The notes beneath the pieces were generated by a model. It saw only the letters and a program-made list of their open reading frames with translations. It was not told the DNA's origin and searched no databases. Below, piece by piece: positions 1 to 12,415 of a stretch of 64,000 nt of DNA. The first letter of the stretch is position 1. Every line of letters starts with the position of its first letter. Both the position numbers and the translations under genes were made by a program. The stretch is from Alnus glutinosa (Eukaryota > Streptophyta > Magnoliopsida > Fagales > Betulaceae): NCBI RefSeq assembly GCF_958979055.1, contig NC_084887.1, positions 34,202,620 through 34,266,619 on the forward strand. Direction: 5' to 3'.

Positions 1-592
1 TACATCTTGTTCTTCATTCTTGTCAACTTTATTGTCCTTCACCACCCACAGAAACCAACACCATCTTTTAATTAATCCAACCCCTATCTCGATCTCTTAT
101 TTGATCATTGGACATGGTTGTCACCGTCTCCGTCAAATATTGCTCATCGAGCCATGCACTTCAATTGATTACCAGTCTCGATCCCCTCTCAAACTCGTGG
201 CGCAAAAGGTCCGAAGCGCAAACAAAGACAGCAACCCCGGCCTCAAGATCCTCCCAATTTTAAATAAAATGGATAGGTTAAGATTTAAAGTTTATGCAAT
301 TAACTAATGATATACATAATTCTACGTATAATTTAAATTTTTTAAAAAACGTATTAACATTGACTTCTTATATACCATTAGATGTATAAATTTTAAATCT
401 TAACTATGAAATAAATACTATATATCCATTTAAACATATTGATTAAAACCTCCTTTGAGAGGGAGAGCCGCGAAAGAGATCAGAGAAATGGATTAAATCT
501 GGACGGTTGATTTTTTTTACAGGAAATCTTATGTAGTTTTTTCTAGAGCACCTAAGCGGAAACCTTTATTTTTTGCTTTTTAATTTCTTTTT

Positions 593-595
<3 letters not shown>
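1..595. other. Left-edge stretch without a recognised gene
   Basis: The first 300 bases are less AT-rich than what follows and contain a 49-codon open frame on the plus strand (ATG at 114, TAA at 261-263) whose product I do not recognise. No splice-supported exon or conserved domain is visible. It could be the end of a transcript that starts outside the window or chance coding potential. From about 300 to 590 the sequence is AT-rich and featureless. Confidence 0.4.

Positions 596-628
<33 letters not shown>
596..628. repeat. (GA)n microsatellite
   Basis: An uninterrupted GA dinucleotide run of about 16 units in non-coding DNA, probably length-variable between individuals. Confidence 0.95.
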
Positions 629-629
<1 letters not shown>

Positions 630-725
630 GTAGCTTACAAGCCAGAATGTGACATGAAACCAACAGCAATAAAGTCTATCATAAATACATCTCTTATTGG
701 ACATTATATATATCTCTTATTGGAC

Positions 726-726
<1 letters not shown>

Positions 727-772
<46 letters not shown>
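727..772. repeat. (TA)n microsatellite
   Basis: An AT/TA run of about 23 units. A short AT run with its left flank (TCTCTTATTGGACATTATAT) occurs just upstream at about 690-712, so the locus includes a small local duplication. It sits immediately left of retroposon copy A. Confidence 0.9.
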
Positions 773-774
<2 letters not shown>

Positions 775-796
775 TAACCACAAGATTAAGAACAAT

Positions 797-1510
797 ACAT
801 GGGGCCGGCCCTAGAAAGAAAAAGAAGAAAGAAGATAGAGGTGTACGAGGAGGAGGGAGGTGTGGAGGTGCTTCCCTCATAGTCCTTTTAGGGCTATGGA
901 GGTTTTTTGTTTTTTCCCTGGCTTTGACCGAGTGGAGCTTTTGTTCTCCTAGTCCTTCTAGGGCTATGGAGCTTTGTGTTTTTTTTTTTTTTCTTGTTTT
1001 TGGTTTATTTATGCTGAAAGGCTAACACAAGACGTCTCGTAGGGAAACGACTTCTCCGTCTGTGTCGCCGGGAAAAGTTTGGCTGAGTTTTCTTCTTCTA
1101 CATCTACTTTTGAGGCCAGATCTATGTTTTTCTGTTAGTTCCTGCAAGACACGAGCAGTTTCTCTTTCGACGCCGGCTTGTGTTGGGTGCTTTCTGTAGT
1201 TATTTTTTTCTCTTTTTTTTAGAGTAGTTTTTGAAAGTATTTCTGTTAAATTTGCAGATTTTACTAGACTTTTTATGGCTTATTAGCTAGATCAGCCATT
1301 TTTTCTTTGTTAGGGGTGCTTTATTGTTAAAGAGTGACTCAAACTTCTGTCATTATATTATTTGTTTATTTGTATGCAGCACCCAAGTCAGTTTTTTCTA
1401 GCTTATATTAGTGTGTAGGATGTCGATGTGTCTCTATTCACTGTATTTGCCTTCGGGCCTCTTTAGATTAATGCATGGTAGCTCCAGCTATTTTGTTCAA
1501 AAAAAAAATA
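797..1510 (+). mobile_element. Poly(A)-tailed non-LTR retroposon, copy A
   Basis: This segment shares landmarks with copy B (55695-56635) and copy C (58010-59110, minus). They are a 'TAGTCCTTTTAGGGCTATGG'-type block near its left part (about 880-900), then a TTGGCTGAGTTTT block followed by GAGGCCAGATCT (about 1080-1122), and a 3' end TTCAAAAAAAA at about 1495-1508. The ten bases ATTAAGAACA occur on both sides (785-794 and 1524-1533), which may be a degraded target-site duplication. No reverse-transcriptase coding is visible, so the copy is non-autonomous or truncated. The family name is not known to me. Confidence 0.55.
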
Positions 1511-2086
1511 TATATATATACAAATTAAGAACATATGGGTGAATTAATGTGATCGAGTAACTTCTGAGTCTCCGATCCATCTAGAATCAGTTACTTCCAC
1601 GTACGGGACCATATCCTCAACCCTTGAGCATTGAGATGTAGGTGAAAATGCAAAGATAAAAAGGAACAAATTAAGGGAGACATTTAGATATATATATATA
1701 TATATGGTCATGATCAAGTTGACTCGAACGAGCGAGACGAAATGGCTGAGGCTGAAGTATGAACATTTGATATGAGAGAGCAGATTGCCAAAACTGTAAT
1801 GTTGCTTTCACAGCATTTCAAACATGCATGTGAAGCATTTTTATTGCTAGCTTGTTTTAAATATTAAATTTGTGGAAGCAACCAAAACTGCTTTGGCAAT
1901 ATCATTTCTCCATAAAACCTCGCTTTTTAAATAATAATAATAATAATAACTAAAACAAATTAATTGCTCTCGACTTGGCTTGATGATCAGGAGTAGTGCA
2001 TGCGGATCGGACGTCTGGATATTAATCACTGATCTAGCTACTTCACTGCTTTCTGGCAAATGGCTCGGACATTTTCGCAAACTCAC
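1511..2086. other. 3' flank of the MYB gene
   Basis: AT-rich DNA with a short TA run (about 1690-1706) and an ATA-repeat run (about 1931-1949). The part next to 2086 is the likely 3' untranslated region and polyadenylation area of the minus-strand MYB gene. Nothing else is supported. Confidence 0.5.
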
Positions 2087-4263
2087 TCAAAACATTGGCG
2101 AATCAGTGGGGGGAGAATTCACCAAATGTAGAATGCTATTCCAGTAATTCTTGTTGTCTTCATAGCAGTCGCTGCCGCTGCCGCTGCCACTGCCACTCCC
2201 ACTGCCACCACCATTGTCAGAATCATCACCTCCATCTGATAAACTCCGGTCATCGGAATTGTTAAGCAAAAGAGTAGTGAACCCCTCCTCTCCCATCAAA
2301 TTCCCAAAGTGAACATGTCCACCAGTACTTGTCCTCAAAGATTCTGGAGTCCACGTGCCTTCCATGGACATTGACATGTCATGAACGCCAGATGTAAATG
2401 ACAACGAATTCTCCATGCCCTCTTTGTATTCGGGCAAATGGGTCGTGTTTTCCAACCGTTTCCAATCCTGCTGATCACCTTCTTCTTTAACAATTCCGGC
2501 CTCGGAAGAACCTGATTTACTGCCAACAAACTCAATCATTGGCATTGGATTCTCCCCAACTCCAACCATCATAATTGGCGGCACGTTCTCTGAAAATGTA
2601 AGTGTTGATGTGGGTGATTCAAGGTCGGCACTGCCGATTCCGGCGGCTGCAAGAACACCGCCACTGCCTTCGGTTGATCTAGACCATCCACCATTCCAAG
2701 CTTTTACTACATCTAGATGCCTCGGAGACTGTTAAATATAAATTAAATTATTAAATTCATTATTTTTTTATAAGTGGCCGGTATCAGAGTAAATGTCTTG
2801 AGTTTAATTCTTGTTTCTTTTATTCACCTCTCATTTCAATTAAATATTTTACATTTTGAGCATCACTTATTAAAAAAGAGTTTAAGCCCACACGTTAAGG
2901 GAAGTGTATGTATTAAAATATAAATTAAATAATTAATTTTTAAAATAAATGCTGATTTAACATGAAAGACCGGTACCTCAGTTTTGTTTAAGAGGTGAGC
3001 TGAAGTGGAAGCAGAAGATGAAGAAGCATGCCCTGCTGGGTTTCCAAGCTGATGATGTTGGAATGAATGTGATGAACGTAGCTTTGATTCTCTAACCAGT
3101 CTTGCTTCAGCTTCGAGCCGAGCACTCTCCCACTGAGCCATGTGGCTGAGGTTGGCAGCATTCTTGGATTGGCCGTCGTTGGAGAGAAGGGCATCATTCT
3201 TGGGCTTGTGGGTCACAGGGTCGATCCCCATTTTGGCTAACCTTTTCTTAAGATGCGTATTCCAGTAGTTCTTGATCTCATTATCTGTTCTCTTCGGCAA
3301 GTGAGTAGCTATAGCCGACCACCTGAGGACAAGACAACAAAGACAGACCTCAAAAACTAAAGAAAAACCCTCGAAATTATCGATGTTCTAACCATCTTAA
3401 GACAAAACCACACTTCCATGATCACTATGTGCAAGAAAGAAACCTCAATTTCTACATGACATGTTCAAAAATTAATTTATAGATCCTTTGCAATTCTATT
3501 ATATTTATATTTTTTATTCTTTGCATCTAAAGACAACCAAATTAATAAGATTGTGAGTCAGAAAATACAACTTAATAATGAAAAACTGAGAGGCCATTAA
3601 TACATGCATTTAAAGCTTGTACTATATAGTATATAGTATAGAGGAGAATTCAAAAACTGGAATAATTTCTTACAAAAAAAAAAAAACTAGAATAATTTTA
3701 GTTTCCTGTAGAAAACAATTTTATTTTTTTATTTATTTTTAAAAGAAGGGTACTCTAATTAAACTTCGTTCAAACTGAGGAACTTAAGACTCAGATGAAG
3801 CATAAAATCTTCTTATTATCTTTTTATGGCAAATTAAAGTGGAGACAAAATAATAGATATATTGAAAAGAAACTTGATATTATACCTGTTCCCTAAAAGA
3901 GCATGGAGTTGAATGATAGTTTGTTCTTCTTGCAAGCTGAACTTGCCTCTCTTAATATCGGGTCTAAGATAATTAGTCCATCTGAGTCGGCAGCTCTTCC
4001 CACACCTCTGAAGGCCTATAAACAAGTACAGAAGAAGGTAATTAAAGGGAACAGCAAGTGAAGTAATTTGAAATATTTGACTAGTTAGTATTTCGATCCT
4101 AACAAAGGAACAGGTACTACTGCAAATCACCAGCTTTTGTCGGCAAGGCACGCCAGCTTCCATGGCCATGTTCTTCAATGTAAGCTAAGAGCTTTTGATC
4201 TTCTTCCGGCGTCCATGGCCCTTTCTTCAAACCCACCTTGTCACAGCATGGTGACCGACCCAT
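2087..4263 (-). CDS. MYB106: R2R3-MYB transcription factor, MIXTA-like (subgroup 9)
   Basis: Four coding exons on the minus strand: 4263-4131, 4015-3886, 3322-2977 and 2728-2087. They give 416 residues, with the usual 133- and 130-base first two exons of R2R3-MYB genes. The protein starts [18 protein letters not shown]2 (about 14-61) and R3 (about 67-112) carry the regularly spaced tryptophans, with R3 ending in WNTHLKKRL. After the repeats comes the subgroup-9 signature [18 protein letters not shown] at about residues 155-172. The end [11 protein letters not shown] and the [11 protein letters not shown] segment also fit MYB16/MYB106. Known members act in the nucleus and control conical cell shape, trichomes and cuticle genes. 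A glycine-serine run precedes the C-terminus. MYB16 and MYB106 cannot be told apart by reading alone. Confidence 0.93.
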
Positions 4264-4350
4264 TTGGAAGTGATAAGTACTAGCAAAGGAAGCAGTGCTA
4301 CTTTTTGCTCTCTTCTTTATTTAAAAACACAAGGAGTGCAGAAACCTGTT

Positions 4351-4359
4351 GAGAGAGAG

Positions 4360-4396
<37 letters not shown>
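4351..4396. repeat. (GA)n run in the MYB 5' leader
   Basis: A GA run interrupted once. On the transcribed (minus) strand it reads TC and lies 88-133 bases upstream of the MYB start codon, inside the presumed 5' untranslated region. Pyrimidine runs of this type are frequent in plant leaders. Confidence 0.85.
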
Positions 4397-4401
<5 letters not shown>

Positions 4402-4477
4402 CTTTGCTAATGAAGAGATGGGAAGAGGAGAGAAATGTCAGCGAGATAATTGGGATAAAGAAATAAATATGATCAGA

Positions 4478-4487
4478 GTATATATAA
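4478..4487 (-). promoter_or_regulatory. Candidate TATA box of the MYB gene
   Basis: The minus strand reads TTTTATATATAC here, about 215 bases upstream of the MYB ATG. That would place transcription start near 4450 and leave the TC-rich tract in the leader. Assigned by position and motif only. Confidence 0.45.
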
Positions 4488-5444
4488 AACTCGCATGCCA
4501 AAAGTACCCCTTGACTTCCATATGAATTTGGGGGCATATTTCATGTTGTATATTCATCCAATAATAAATTACTTCTTCATATAAAAAAAATTAATTTTTT
4601 TTTTAAGTGAAATAATAATAAGTTACTTCTTGTTCAAGAAGCAATAAATATTAGATAAACTATAAAAACCATACTTTTATCTCATTTTTATTTTACTTTG
4701 TTAGGGTGATATTTCCAATCAACCCATAATCCAGTTCTTGTTAAAAAAAAAAAATTAAAATTAACAATACCACATCAATAAAATGAGATAAAAATAAAAT
4801 AAATGTGTGGTGTATGGTATTATATTAAAAGTTAAGGTACATGTTAGGCGGGAAATCACCTGAGTTCACCACATTAATATTTAGACATCATTTTAGCCGA
4901 AAAAAAAAACTAAAGTTAATGGACTTAGGTCCACTTAGATATATTAAATTAACTATTCGTTTAAGCTAAAGCTAACCATATATAGCTTTGATACTAATTA
5001 GAAAATCACTTAAGGAATTAATTTATCAAAAGTACATTAATATACATATTTAAACATCATTTAATCTCAAAATCTTAAACCAATGAGCTTGAGTCCATTT
5101 ACATATATTAACTACTCACTTTTTTTTCTTTTTCTTTTCCTTAATATAAAACACAGGAAAAGCTTACAGTCATGACTTTTTAACTGGGAAGTTTCTAAGA
5201 ACTTATGGCCATTGGCTAAGTTGGGTCATAATTTCTCTGGCATGGGTCTCTTTCCAATCTTGTACGTACAATCACTTCTGAAGATGGCTTTTATTTTCCA
5301 CTGCAGCCCCCTTTTAAGACGTTGGATTCGTAAATAGCATTGCGTATTAAACAAGAATACATATATATTAAGATAATGGATTTTTTAAAATGCCTCAAAG
5401 CATTCATATCTCACTTTTTTTAATTAAAACAAAAAAAAACAAAC

Positions 5445-5745
5445 TTTGGGTCAATTTGGTTTAAGGGTTTTAAAATGTGCTATTTAAAAAATTAGAATTT
5501 TAAAACATAGTTAATAAAAACGTGATTTTAAAAAATGCAAATAAGCGTTTGATAAAATTAAGATTTAACTTATAAAATCGTACATTTTCTTAAATGCATT
5601 CTCTTGTGATTTGAAAATGTTTTTTTAAATTTTTTTTTTTTTACATTTTTAAATTCTTAATTTTTTTCAAACACATTCCTAAAGACGATATTTTTTTTTA
5701 GATTTTACACACTTTTAGCCTAAAAAATTGCAAGGTCAAACCGGC
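5445..5745. repeat. Degenerate copy of the GCGATTTT inverted-repeat element
   Basis: The stretch shows the same vocabulary as the element at 51655-51971: GTGATTTTAAAAA, GCGTTTGATAAAAT, AAATCGTACATTTT and a closing TCAAACCGGCTC. It is strongly decayed, so the boundaries are approximate. Confidence 0.4.
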
Positions 5746-6257
5746 TCTTAATTTATCCAAAGTTTAGTTGGAACATATTTTTTTTCCATTTTAACTATCA
5801 ACTTTTTAAAAACATTTGACATTTCACTCTCTAAATCTTTTTTTATTTAATTTAAATACACTTATTTATTATTTCCTTACAAAACCACTTCAAATCCATT
5901 TAAGACGAGAGAAAATGAGGACTAAGAACTCTTTTTTTTTTAAAAAAAAAAAAAAAATTGTTTTGTAGCACAAATGCATGCCTAGCTAATTTGGAGAGCC
6001 AGATACAACGTTTTTTTTTTTTTTTTCTTTTTTTCTTTTTTCTTTTTTTTTTTTCTTTTTAGGATTTTTGGCTACTATACAGAACTAGCTAGCTAGTTGG
6101 ATTTTAACGCTTTATAGTTATATCTCTTCAATTTTTTTACTATTGTGGTTTAGTGAATTGACGTTTGAGAAGCAATGAGTTAAAAAAAATAAAAGTTAAA
6201 AAAATAAAGATCGAAGAAGAAGAAGCAATATAAGCCAATGTCAACTGATCACGAAGG

Positions 6258-6885
6258 GTACATTAAGGGCTGTAAATGAACACATATAACTGCTCACGAA
6301 CAACGAGCTGGAGTCTTGATTTATTTATATTAAATGAATAAAGCTTGAAAAAATAAATTAGGTTCGTTTATTAAAGAAGCCGAACTCGTATAAATTCGGT
6401 TCAATTAGTATAATTAAGCTCGTATAATTTCATTTTTATTATTTTTAATAATATTATTTTAGTTTTGTAATGAGAATGTACATGTTAAGTATTTAAAAAA
6501 AAAAAAATGAATTCTCTTTATAATGTAGTAGATATAGTTTGAATTATGTATTTGTGTGTAGATGAGTGTATTTATGTGTATGTATATACATGTGCGAGTG
6601 AGTAATAAATATATATACATATTATGTATAAGATAAATGTATAAACTCGAGATTAAATTGTTTAAAATTCAAGTTAATTAATCTAATTACACAAATAATA
6701 AATCTTAACAATAATTAGTAAGAATTTTCAAAAAAGCTTCAACAATCACAACATTTATTTTTATATATGAAATGAATAAGTTAATTGAATAAATCACGAA
6801 CAAGCTTGAGCTCTTTCGAAAAATAAATAAACATAGATTGAACAGGTTGATTATTTAGCTCGGTGATAAGTTCAATCACAGCTCT
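6258..6885. mobile_element. Inverted-repeat DNA transposon relic
   Basis: The left end GGGCTGTAAATGAACACAT and the reverse complement of the right end, AGAGCTGTGATTGAAC, are similar. Next to them lie repeated GTTCGTTTATTAAAGAAGCCGAA-like and CACGAACAAGCTTGAGCTC-like blocks. The pattern 'TCGTTCACGAAC / GAGCTCG' is a common class of small non-autonomous plant transposon. The same vocabulary recurs at 26935-27115. No transposase coding and no clear target duplication were found. Confidence 0.45.
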
Positions 6886-7828
6886 AATTTGAAAAAAGTT
6901 AAACAAACTGAAATTAAACATTCAATACTCAACTCGATTATAACCCTAAACACATAAGTATATATGAATTTTGAGTAACAAACATCGATCGAACAGAACT
7001 AGTAAAAAAATATAGATTCTTTCACTTGAACTTGTTATATATTTGAGCAGCTAAATGTAATTGAATTAAATTTCGCATGCACAAAAACAATCCTACTTAA
7101 TGAAAAGTTGAAAACTACTTTAGACGAACCTAATCTAGGCTTAGATACTTTTGTTTTATTTTATTTTATTTTTTTTACCTAAGCAATATATACATCTAGG
7201 CTTAGATCTTCGTATGGACTATCCACAACTTTGCCCAGAGAAGAGAAATTACTGTTCTTGTCTTCTTGATTAATATCAAAGTTGGAGGTTCCTGATTGAA
7301 GTATGTAGCCCAACCTATCAATGGAATCCCAAGTCAAAGTTGTCGATGCTTTTGAGGGAAGAATTACCAGGGCAAGGAAAAATTACTTTCCTACTACCAT
7401 TTCGGCCTTCAAATGCAATGGCAAACTACTTCACTGGAATTAGAAAACACAAGGATTAAAGTCAATTCTGACCCCACTGCAATAACATCACATTTCCAAT
7501 CATGCAAACAATGATCGCTACAATTCTTATTTTATTTTATTTTTGTAACCTGCTATGTTATGCCCTTGCAATTTTAGTACTAGGCAAAGGCTAGATCATG
7601 GTGACAAAACAGTGAGGTCAGTACTGTCTTTTTCAAGCCTTCACGATCATATTTAATATTTGTTTCGTTGCCGACCTAATCATCGGTCCCAGAACAAAAG
7701 TACTAAAATTATGGACTCTCTATATTGCTTTAATTAATTCGCTACTTAAGATAATAGACATAATCTTTATCTCCAATAATAATGGAGCATAGTACAATTT
7801 TTACTGTTTAGATTCCAATTGAATTAAT

Positions 7829-8147
7829 GAGCTTGTTTGGTAAAGACTTGTACAAAACATAGTAATGAGTTGTTAATGTTGAAATTAGTAAAAAGTGATG
7901 ATATGATATAAAGTAAAAAAAATTTGTATAGAAAAGTAAAAAAATTTTGTATTGTAGTGAATTTTTTAATTTGAATAGTAATAAAAAAATTATTGATGTA
8001 ATATAAAAAGTGAAAAAAGTGGAAATGTTTTGATGTTAATTGGTATTATAAAATATGAAAAAGTAGAAAAAAATAAAATAAAATAAAAAATAGATAAACA
8101 GTAGGCAGCACTACTATGTTCTGTACCCTAGCTTGGCAAACAAAGCC
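7829..8147. mobile_element. AT-rich MITE, family 1 (full-length copy)
   Basis: The left end (GAGCTTGTTTGGTAAAG) and the reverse complement of the right end (GGCTTTGTTTGCCAAGC) form imperfect terminal repeats. The interior is full of AAAAGTAAAAAAATTTTGTA and TTGATGTAATATAAAAAGTG strings. Similar interiors occur at about 13280-13480 and, reversed, at about 56666-56910. Non-coding. I could not identify a convincing target-site duplication. Confidence 0.6.
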
Positions 8148-9468
8148 AATATTCATCTAGACCTACTTCGTTTTGTGAGTTTGGCTTTCTTCCGGCGAAA
8201 AAATTGCTGGAGATCAATCTTCTATCCGACCATCTCATTTCTAGGGTTTATTTTTTTACAAGAGATTTTCAATAATTTTTTCAACTCTCATTTTGTATAT
8301 ATGTTCTAATATTCATCTTGATCAAAGTTGTTAAAGATAATGTAAAAAATAAACCAAGGTGGCCACCACTAGAAGCTTTTTTTTTGAAAAAAAAAAAATT
8401 ATTTTATTTTTATATCTAATTGAATGAAAACCACTAGATATCGACTTATGGCTTAATTAAGTTAAGCAGATCCAAAACTTACCCTGGCAGAAAAGGCAGA
8501 CAATTTATGGTAGTGATTGAGACCTAACTAGGCAGGCTGCTTCCATTGAAGAAGTTTCTTGCAATATAACTCCAAAGTCTATTTCTATAATTTGATTAAA
8601 GCAGTGAGCAATTTACTGACGTGGGACTCTAAAGCTTGTGGAGAGGAGTCAAAGGGATCGATTTAGTGCATGAAAAGACAAAAAGAAAAGGACCCCATGA
8701 GGTAAAAAGCCCTAAGATAGATCACTTATTAATATTTTTCTTGCCTGTACGTACGTGGTGCTCAAAGAAAAGGTCTCATGGATCTAAGTTTCATATATAT
8801 TGGGTGGGAGCTAGCTAGGGAGGGACACTGGGGACACCACCTTAAATTCTATTTTATCACTGCCAGCCTCAGCTTTGTATATGGTCCAACATAGTCTTAA
8901 ATGATCCTATTAAATGTTTGCCATTACACTTGTCATAATCCCACGAACCCACGTGGTCATGAATTTCTCCTCAAAATAAAAAAAATTAGAAATATATGCA
9001 TCACTAATCTCACAAAAATATCATGAACAGGCCACAGATGCATTAGAAACTTGGTTTCGGTGAGGCTCTACACACTATATCACAACTAGAATAAGAAAGA
9101 GAGATAGAGAGTCAATTAGGTGGAACATAAAGCTTGGGTAGGTCACGCCAAATATAATCATTAAATAACCAAAATTCATATCTATATAGTATATATACAT
9201 GCCCGAAAGCAAATAAACGTAGCTGGACTGGTATATATCAAATTAAATGTTTAATGACTTCTTTAATTGTCTTATCAATATTAATGAATGGCAGGGCGCC
9301 CACCGTGGGTGTACCCTTCCTCGCGTTACAGGTGCAATGCTTGGTCAAATGGAGTAAAGCGTCAGGTCCTCAACCTTCCCATCAATGGGGTGCGGCTATA
9401 TTTAGTGCCCATATATTGGATGGGTGAAGGCATCAGAGAAAGTTACAGTGATTGTAAATAATTCATAG

Positions 9469-9470
<2 letters not shown>
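8148..9470. other. Gene-free stretch
   Basis: No domain or spliced coding pattern is visible. A 60-codon open frame at 8636-8818 has no recognisable product. About 9285-9430 is less AT-rich and contains CTATATTTAG (about 9395), which could serve as a TATA box for an unseen transcript leading into the CT run at 9474. Confidence 0.4.

Positions 9471-9473
<3 letters not shown>

Positions 9474-9529
<56 letters not shown>
9474..9529. repeat. (CT)28 microsatellite
   Basis: A perfect CT run of about 56 bases, the longest GA/CT microsatellite in the window. Confidence 0.97.
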
Positions 9530-9533
<4 letters not shown>

Positions 9534-9819
9534 TGGGGGGACGAGTTCAGCTAGCTAGCCCGAAATAATCCCGAGGGGAGGCATGAACGATATGGCATCT
9601 TCATGTCCAATCATGCGTTGAAGTCGTAAGTGAAGATTAACAGCCAAGATTGATCAAACGTACGAGTTAGGTTAGATCGATGTGCGTTTAATTTTGACAG
9701 TGCTAACATGTTACCTTCAAACAAGATAGAGATACCACAATTAGCGTAAATTTAAGGTCTAAAACATAGAAGCGAATAAGGAACGTTACATTATCCTTCT
9801 CCTTCGTTGGAGTGCCCAC

Positions 9820-9846
9820 AGAGAGAGAGAGAGAGAGAGAGAGAGA
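9820..9846. repeat. (GA)n microsatellite
   Basis: A perfect GA run of about 13 units, 290 bases right of the (CT)28 tract and in the opposite sense. Confidence 0.95.
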
Positions 9847-9849
9847 AGG

Positions 9850-11960
9850 AAGATGCTTGAGGAAACGATCACATCTCCCCTTTAAACATGTCTTCTGTTT
9901 AACTTTGTTGAAGTTTTGTTAATTAGTGTGTTGTTATATATTGATGGGTTGGTTATCGTTGTCATTTAATTTGAGGTACGGTTTTTAGTTTGTCATTTTA
10001 AAGGTTAAGCGTAGATATTATGATATTAAGGTTGAGATTTTGATGGGGTTTGAAGTTGATGATTTGGAGTTTGGTATTTGGGTTGTGGTGACAGTGGTGG
10101 TGTTGCGAAGTTGTGATTGTGTTAAGAAAGTAGTGTATACTGTGGTTGTTGACTGTTTAATTTAGTACTTTGTTTGAAAAAAAAAAAAATGAGGGAGAAG
10201 GGAATTGAGATTAGTGTTTGATCAAAAGGCTGGAATTTTGGCATTTAAATGGATATTTGGATGTTTTAGAATGATTGTCCTAGTGTTTTGTGATGTGGAA
10301 GAGGGACTTAGGGTTGGTAATTAAGGTTCGGTTTTCGAGAAATTTTTACATATAAATTGCATTTTCAGTAAGTTTTCGTTTGAACAGTATGGTCTCTGTT
10401 CAAATGAGTCAACCTCCAAGCACTTCAATCAAAATCGCGATCGGAGTATGTTCGAATGGAACTAGCACAAAATGCAAAAGGTAGTTTCGGAATGCCTCAA
10501 TCGCAACCTCAATCTTAGGCCGTTCAAATGAGATCATAACAAAGTGCCTCATTCAAACCATCGTTCGAAGCCCGTTTGAACGAGATTGCCCAGAGTTGGT
10601 TACTAGGGGTTTCTAAGGAGAAAAAAAGAAGATTCTAGGGTTTGAAGAGATATGGGTATCCCAAGATGGATTTGGGAGAAAGTAAATAAGTTTTTAATCT
10701 ATAATGAGGAGGATGGATATATTAGGATTTAAGGAATTAGGTTTAAATTAATTAAGGCATAAATTATTATCTTTATTTCTTAATTTGTAGGCGCGTGAGG
10801 GTCATGCGGAGGCGCGGAGGGAGGCATTGAAGAGCAAAGAGGCCGAGGGTCACGGTGGTGTGGTGCGTTGGCGATGAGGATAGACAGGGAAAAACAAATC
10901 TGACTTGTAAAAACCAAGATATGGACTCCAAATTTGACGAGTGCAAACCACTAGGGGAAAATTGAGTGCAGGTTGAGAGCAGACGTCATAGGTGGTGGTG
11001 CGACAAGACTATTGTGGTCGAGGAGTAGACATAGAGTTTTCGGGAACAAGAACAATAAAACAGAAACTAAAAAGTTAAAAATAAATAAAAAAAATAAAAA
11101 AAAAAATCTCCTTTTTTTGTAATTAGGGACATGTATGATTCATGAAAAATACAATGTGTCGCAACATTCGTAATTGGGCTCATGTTCGATTTTTGGGCTA
11201 TCAACTGCCCAGACCTATTATACATGGGCTTCGGCTCAACATTGGTATTTTCTTTTTGCTGGACGAATTGAAATGCACACCAAAGAGATGGCAGACATAG
11301 GCCCATGCAGCTCAACATAGCCCATTTACGATTTAAACTCTTAATTTTTATCAGACAATTAATTTGTTATATTCTATATTTCGGTATTTAAATTAATTAT
11401 ATTTTGGATTGAAACTCTAATTAGCTTTTAACAGTTTCTCTTATCATGGAGCCAATTATAGAGCCAGATTTTTGGTCGAGGGGGCCTGTTGATGAAGATG
11501 AGATTGGGTCTTTCTAACGTCTTTCAGTAAAAAATCAATAGTAACTAGAATGATTATCATACCTAAATTAGTGCTGATTAACAAAAATGTTAAATATAAA
11601 TTTTAACCAAACAAGATCGACGACACTGCCTAACATCTCTAAATCTGATTTTAGTGACTAACAATACCCCTTTCTTTTTTTTTTCAATAAATAGTGACTA
11701 ATATATCATATTGTCATGTTCAAGATATTACCGAATTTAAGATCATTTTTAACAGTTAGATTTCTATTATATTCCTGCTTTCCCTAGCTTATTTTCCTTC
11801 CCCTAAACTTAAAAGTTGAAAAAAAAAAAAAAAAAAAAAAAAGTCAGATTCTTTTTATCTAACAAGCTAGTGCATGAGTAATGCTATAAATTACATTTTT
11901 ATCCCACAATGCTGATATGACAGTTCCAACCAACTTTTGATATCGGTCCTTGTTAAAAAA
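9850..11960. other. Gene-free stretch with GTTCAAA/TTTGAAC motifs
   Basis: No gene is recognised. Between about 10360 and 10600 short motifs of the type GTTTGAAC, GTTCAAATGAG and CGTTCGAA recur in both orientations, suggesting a decayed repeat. About 10790-11040 is locally GC-rich without a readable frame. Long A runs follow at 11080-11105 and 11820-11842. Confidence 0.4.
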
Positions 11961-11967
11961 AAAAAAA

Positions 11968-12415
11968 AGAAACTAATTCACTTATACCCCTAAACTTCTA
12001 TCACATTTGCAATTACTCTCATAAACTCAAAAGCTCTCAATTTAGTGTATTAATCTTTCAATTTTTTTTCAATTTCACCACTCTATTCGGATTTTTTGTT
12101 GGATCCTAACGGAGAGCTGTCAAAATTCCTATAATATTCATTTTTTTGAGGAAAAAAAAAAAGAAAAAGAAAAAAATTGCAATGATTTACGCGTTGATTA
12201 AGATTTAGAAGAATTTACAGAAATACACATGCTTGAATCTTTGATTTATATATATAGAAAATGTATTTTAAAAAATCTAACAGGATTTAACGAAAAATCC
12301 TAAAAGAAAGGTGAAATTGAAAAAATTGAAAAATGTACACTAAATTTAGAGCTTTTGAAGTTCATGGGAATAATTGCAAAAAGGGCAATAATTCATAAGG
12401 TTAAGTGAAGTTTCT
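11968..12415. mobile_element. Long-TIR non-autonomous DNA transposon
   Basis: About 150 bases at each end are inverted copies of each other. The left arm runs from AGAAACTAATTCACTTA through AACTCAAAAGCTCTCAATTT to CACTCTATTCGGATTTTTTG. The right arm, reversed, reads AGAAACTTCACTTAACC, then AACTTCAAAAGCTCTAAATTT, then CTTTTAGGATTTTTCG. The element lies between A-runs, so any target duplication is masked. Non-coding. Confidence 0.72.

Larger units (their letters stand above)
4560..7828. other. Gene-free AT-rich stretch with degraded repeats
   Basis: No coding exon is visible. About 4662-4818 is an imperfect inverted repeat (arms with TTTTATCTCATTTTTATTTT), probably a MITE. About 4870-4965 and 5034-5125 are two diverged copies of one sequence (ACATTAATAT followed later by a GAGTCCA/GGTCCA-type block). 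Long pure A and T runs occur at 5930-6060. From 7150 to 7830 nothing can be assigned. Confidence 0.5.

Noticed and set aside
573..1025. 150-codon open frame on the plus strand
   Set aside because: It runs through GA and TA microsatellites and the retroposon. The apparent protein is Arg-Glu and Tyr-Ile dipeptide repeat plus low-complexity sequence.
9640..9665. miR169-like string (CAGCCAAGATTGA)
   Set aside because: Only the first half agrees with miR169 and no complementary arm nearby forms a precursor stem.
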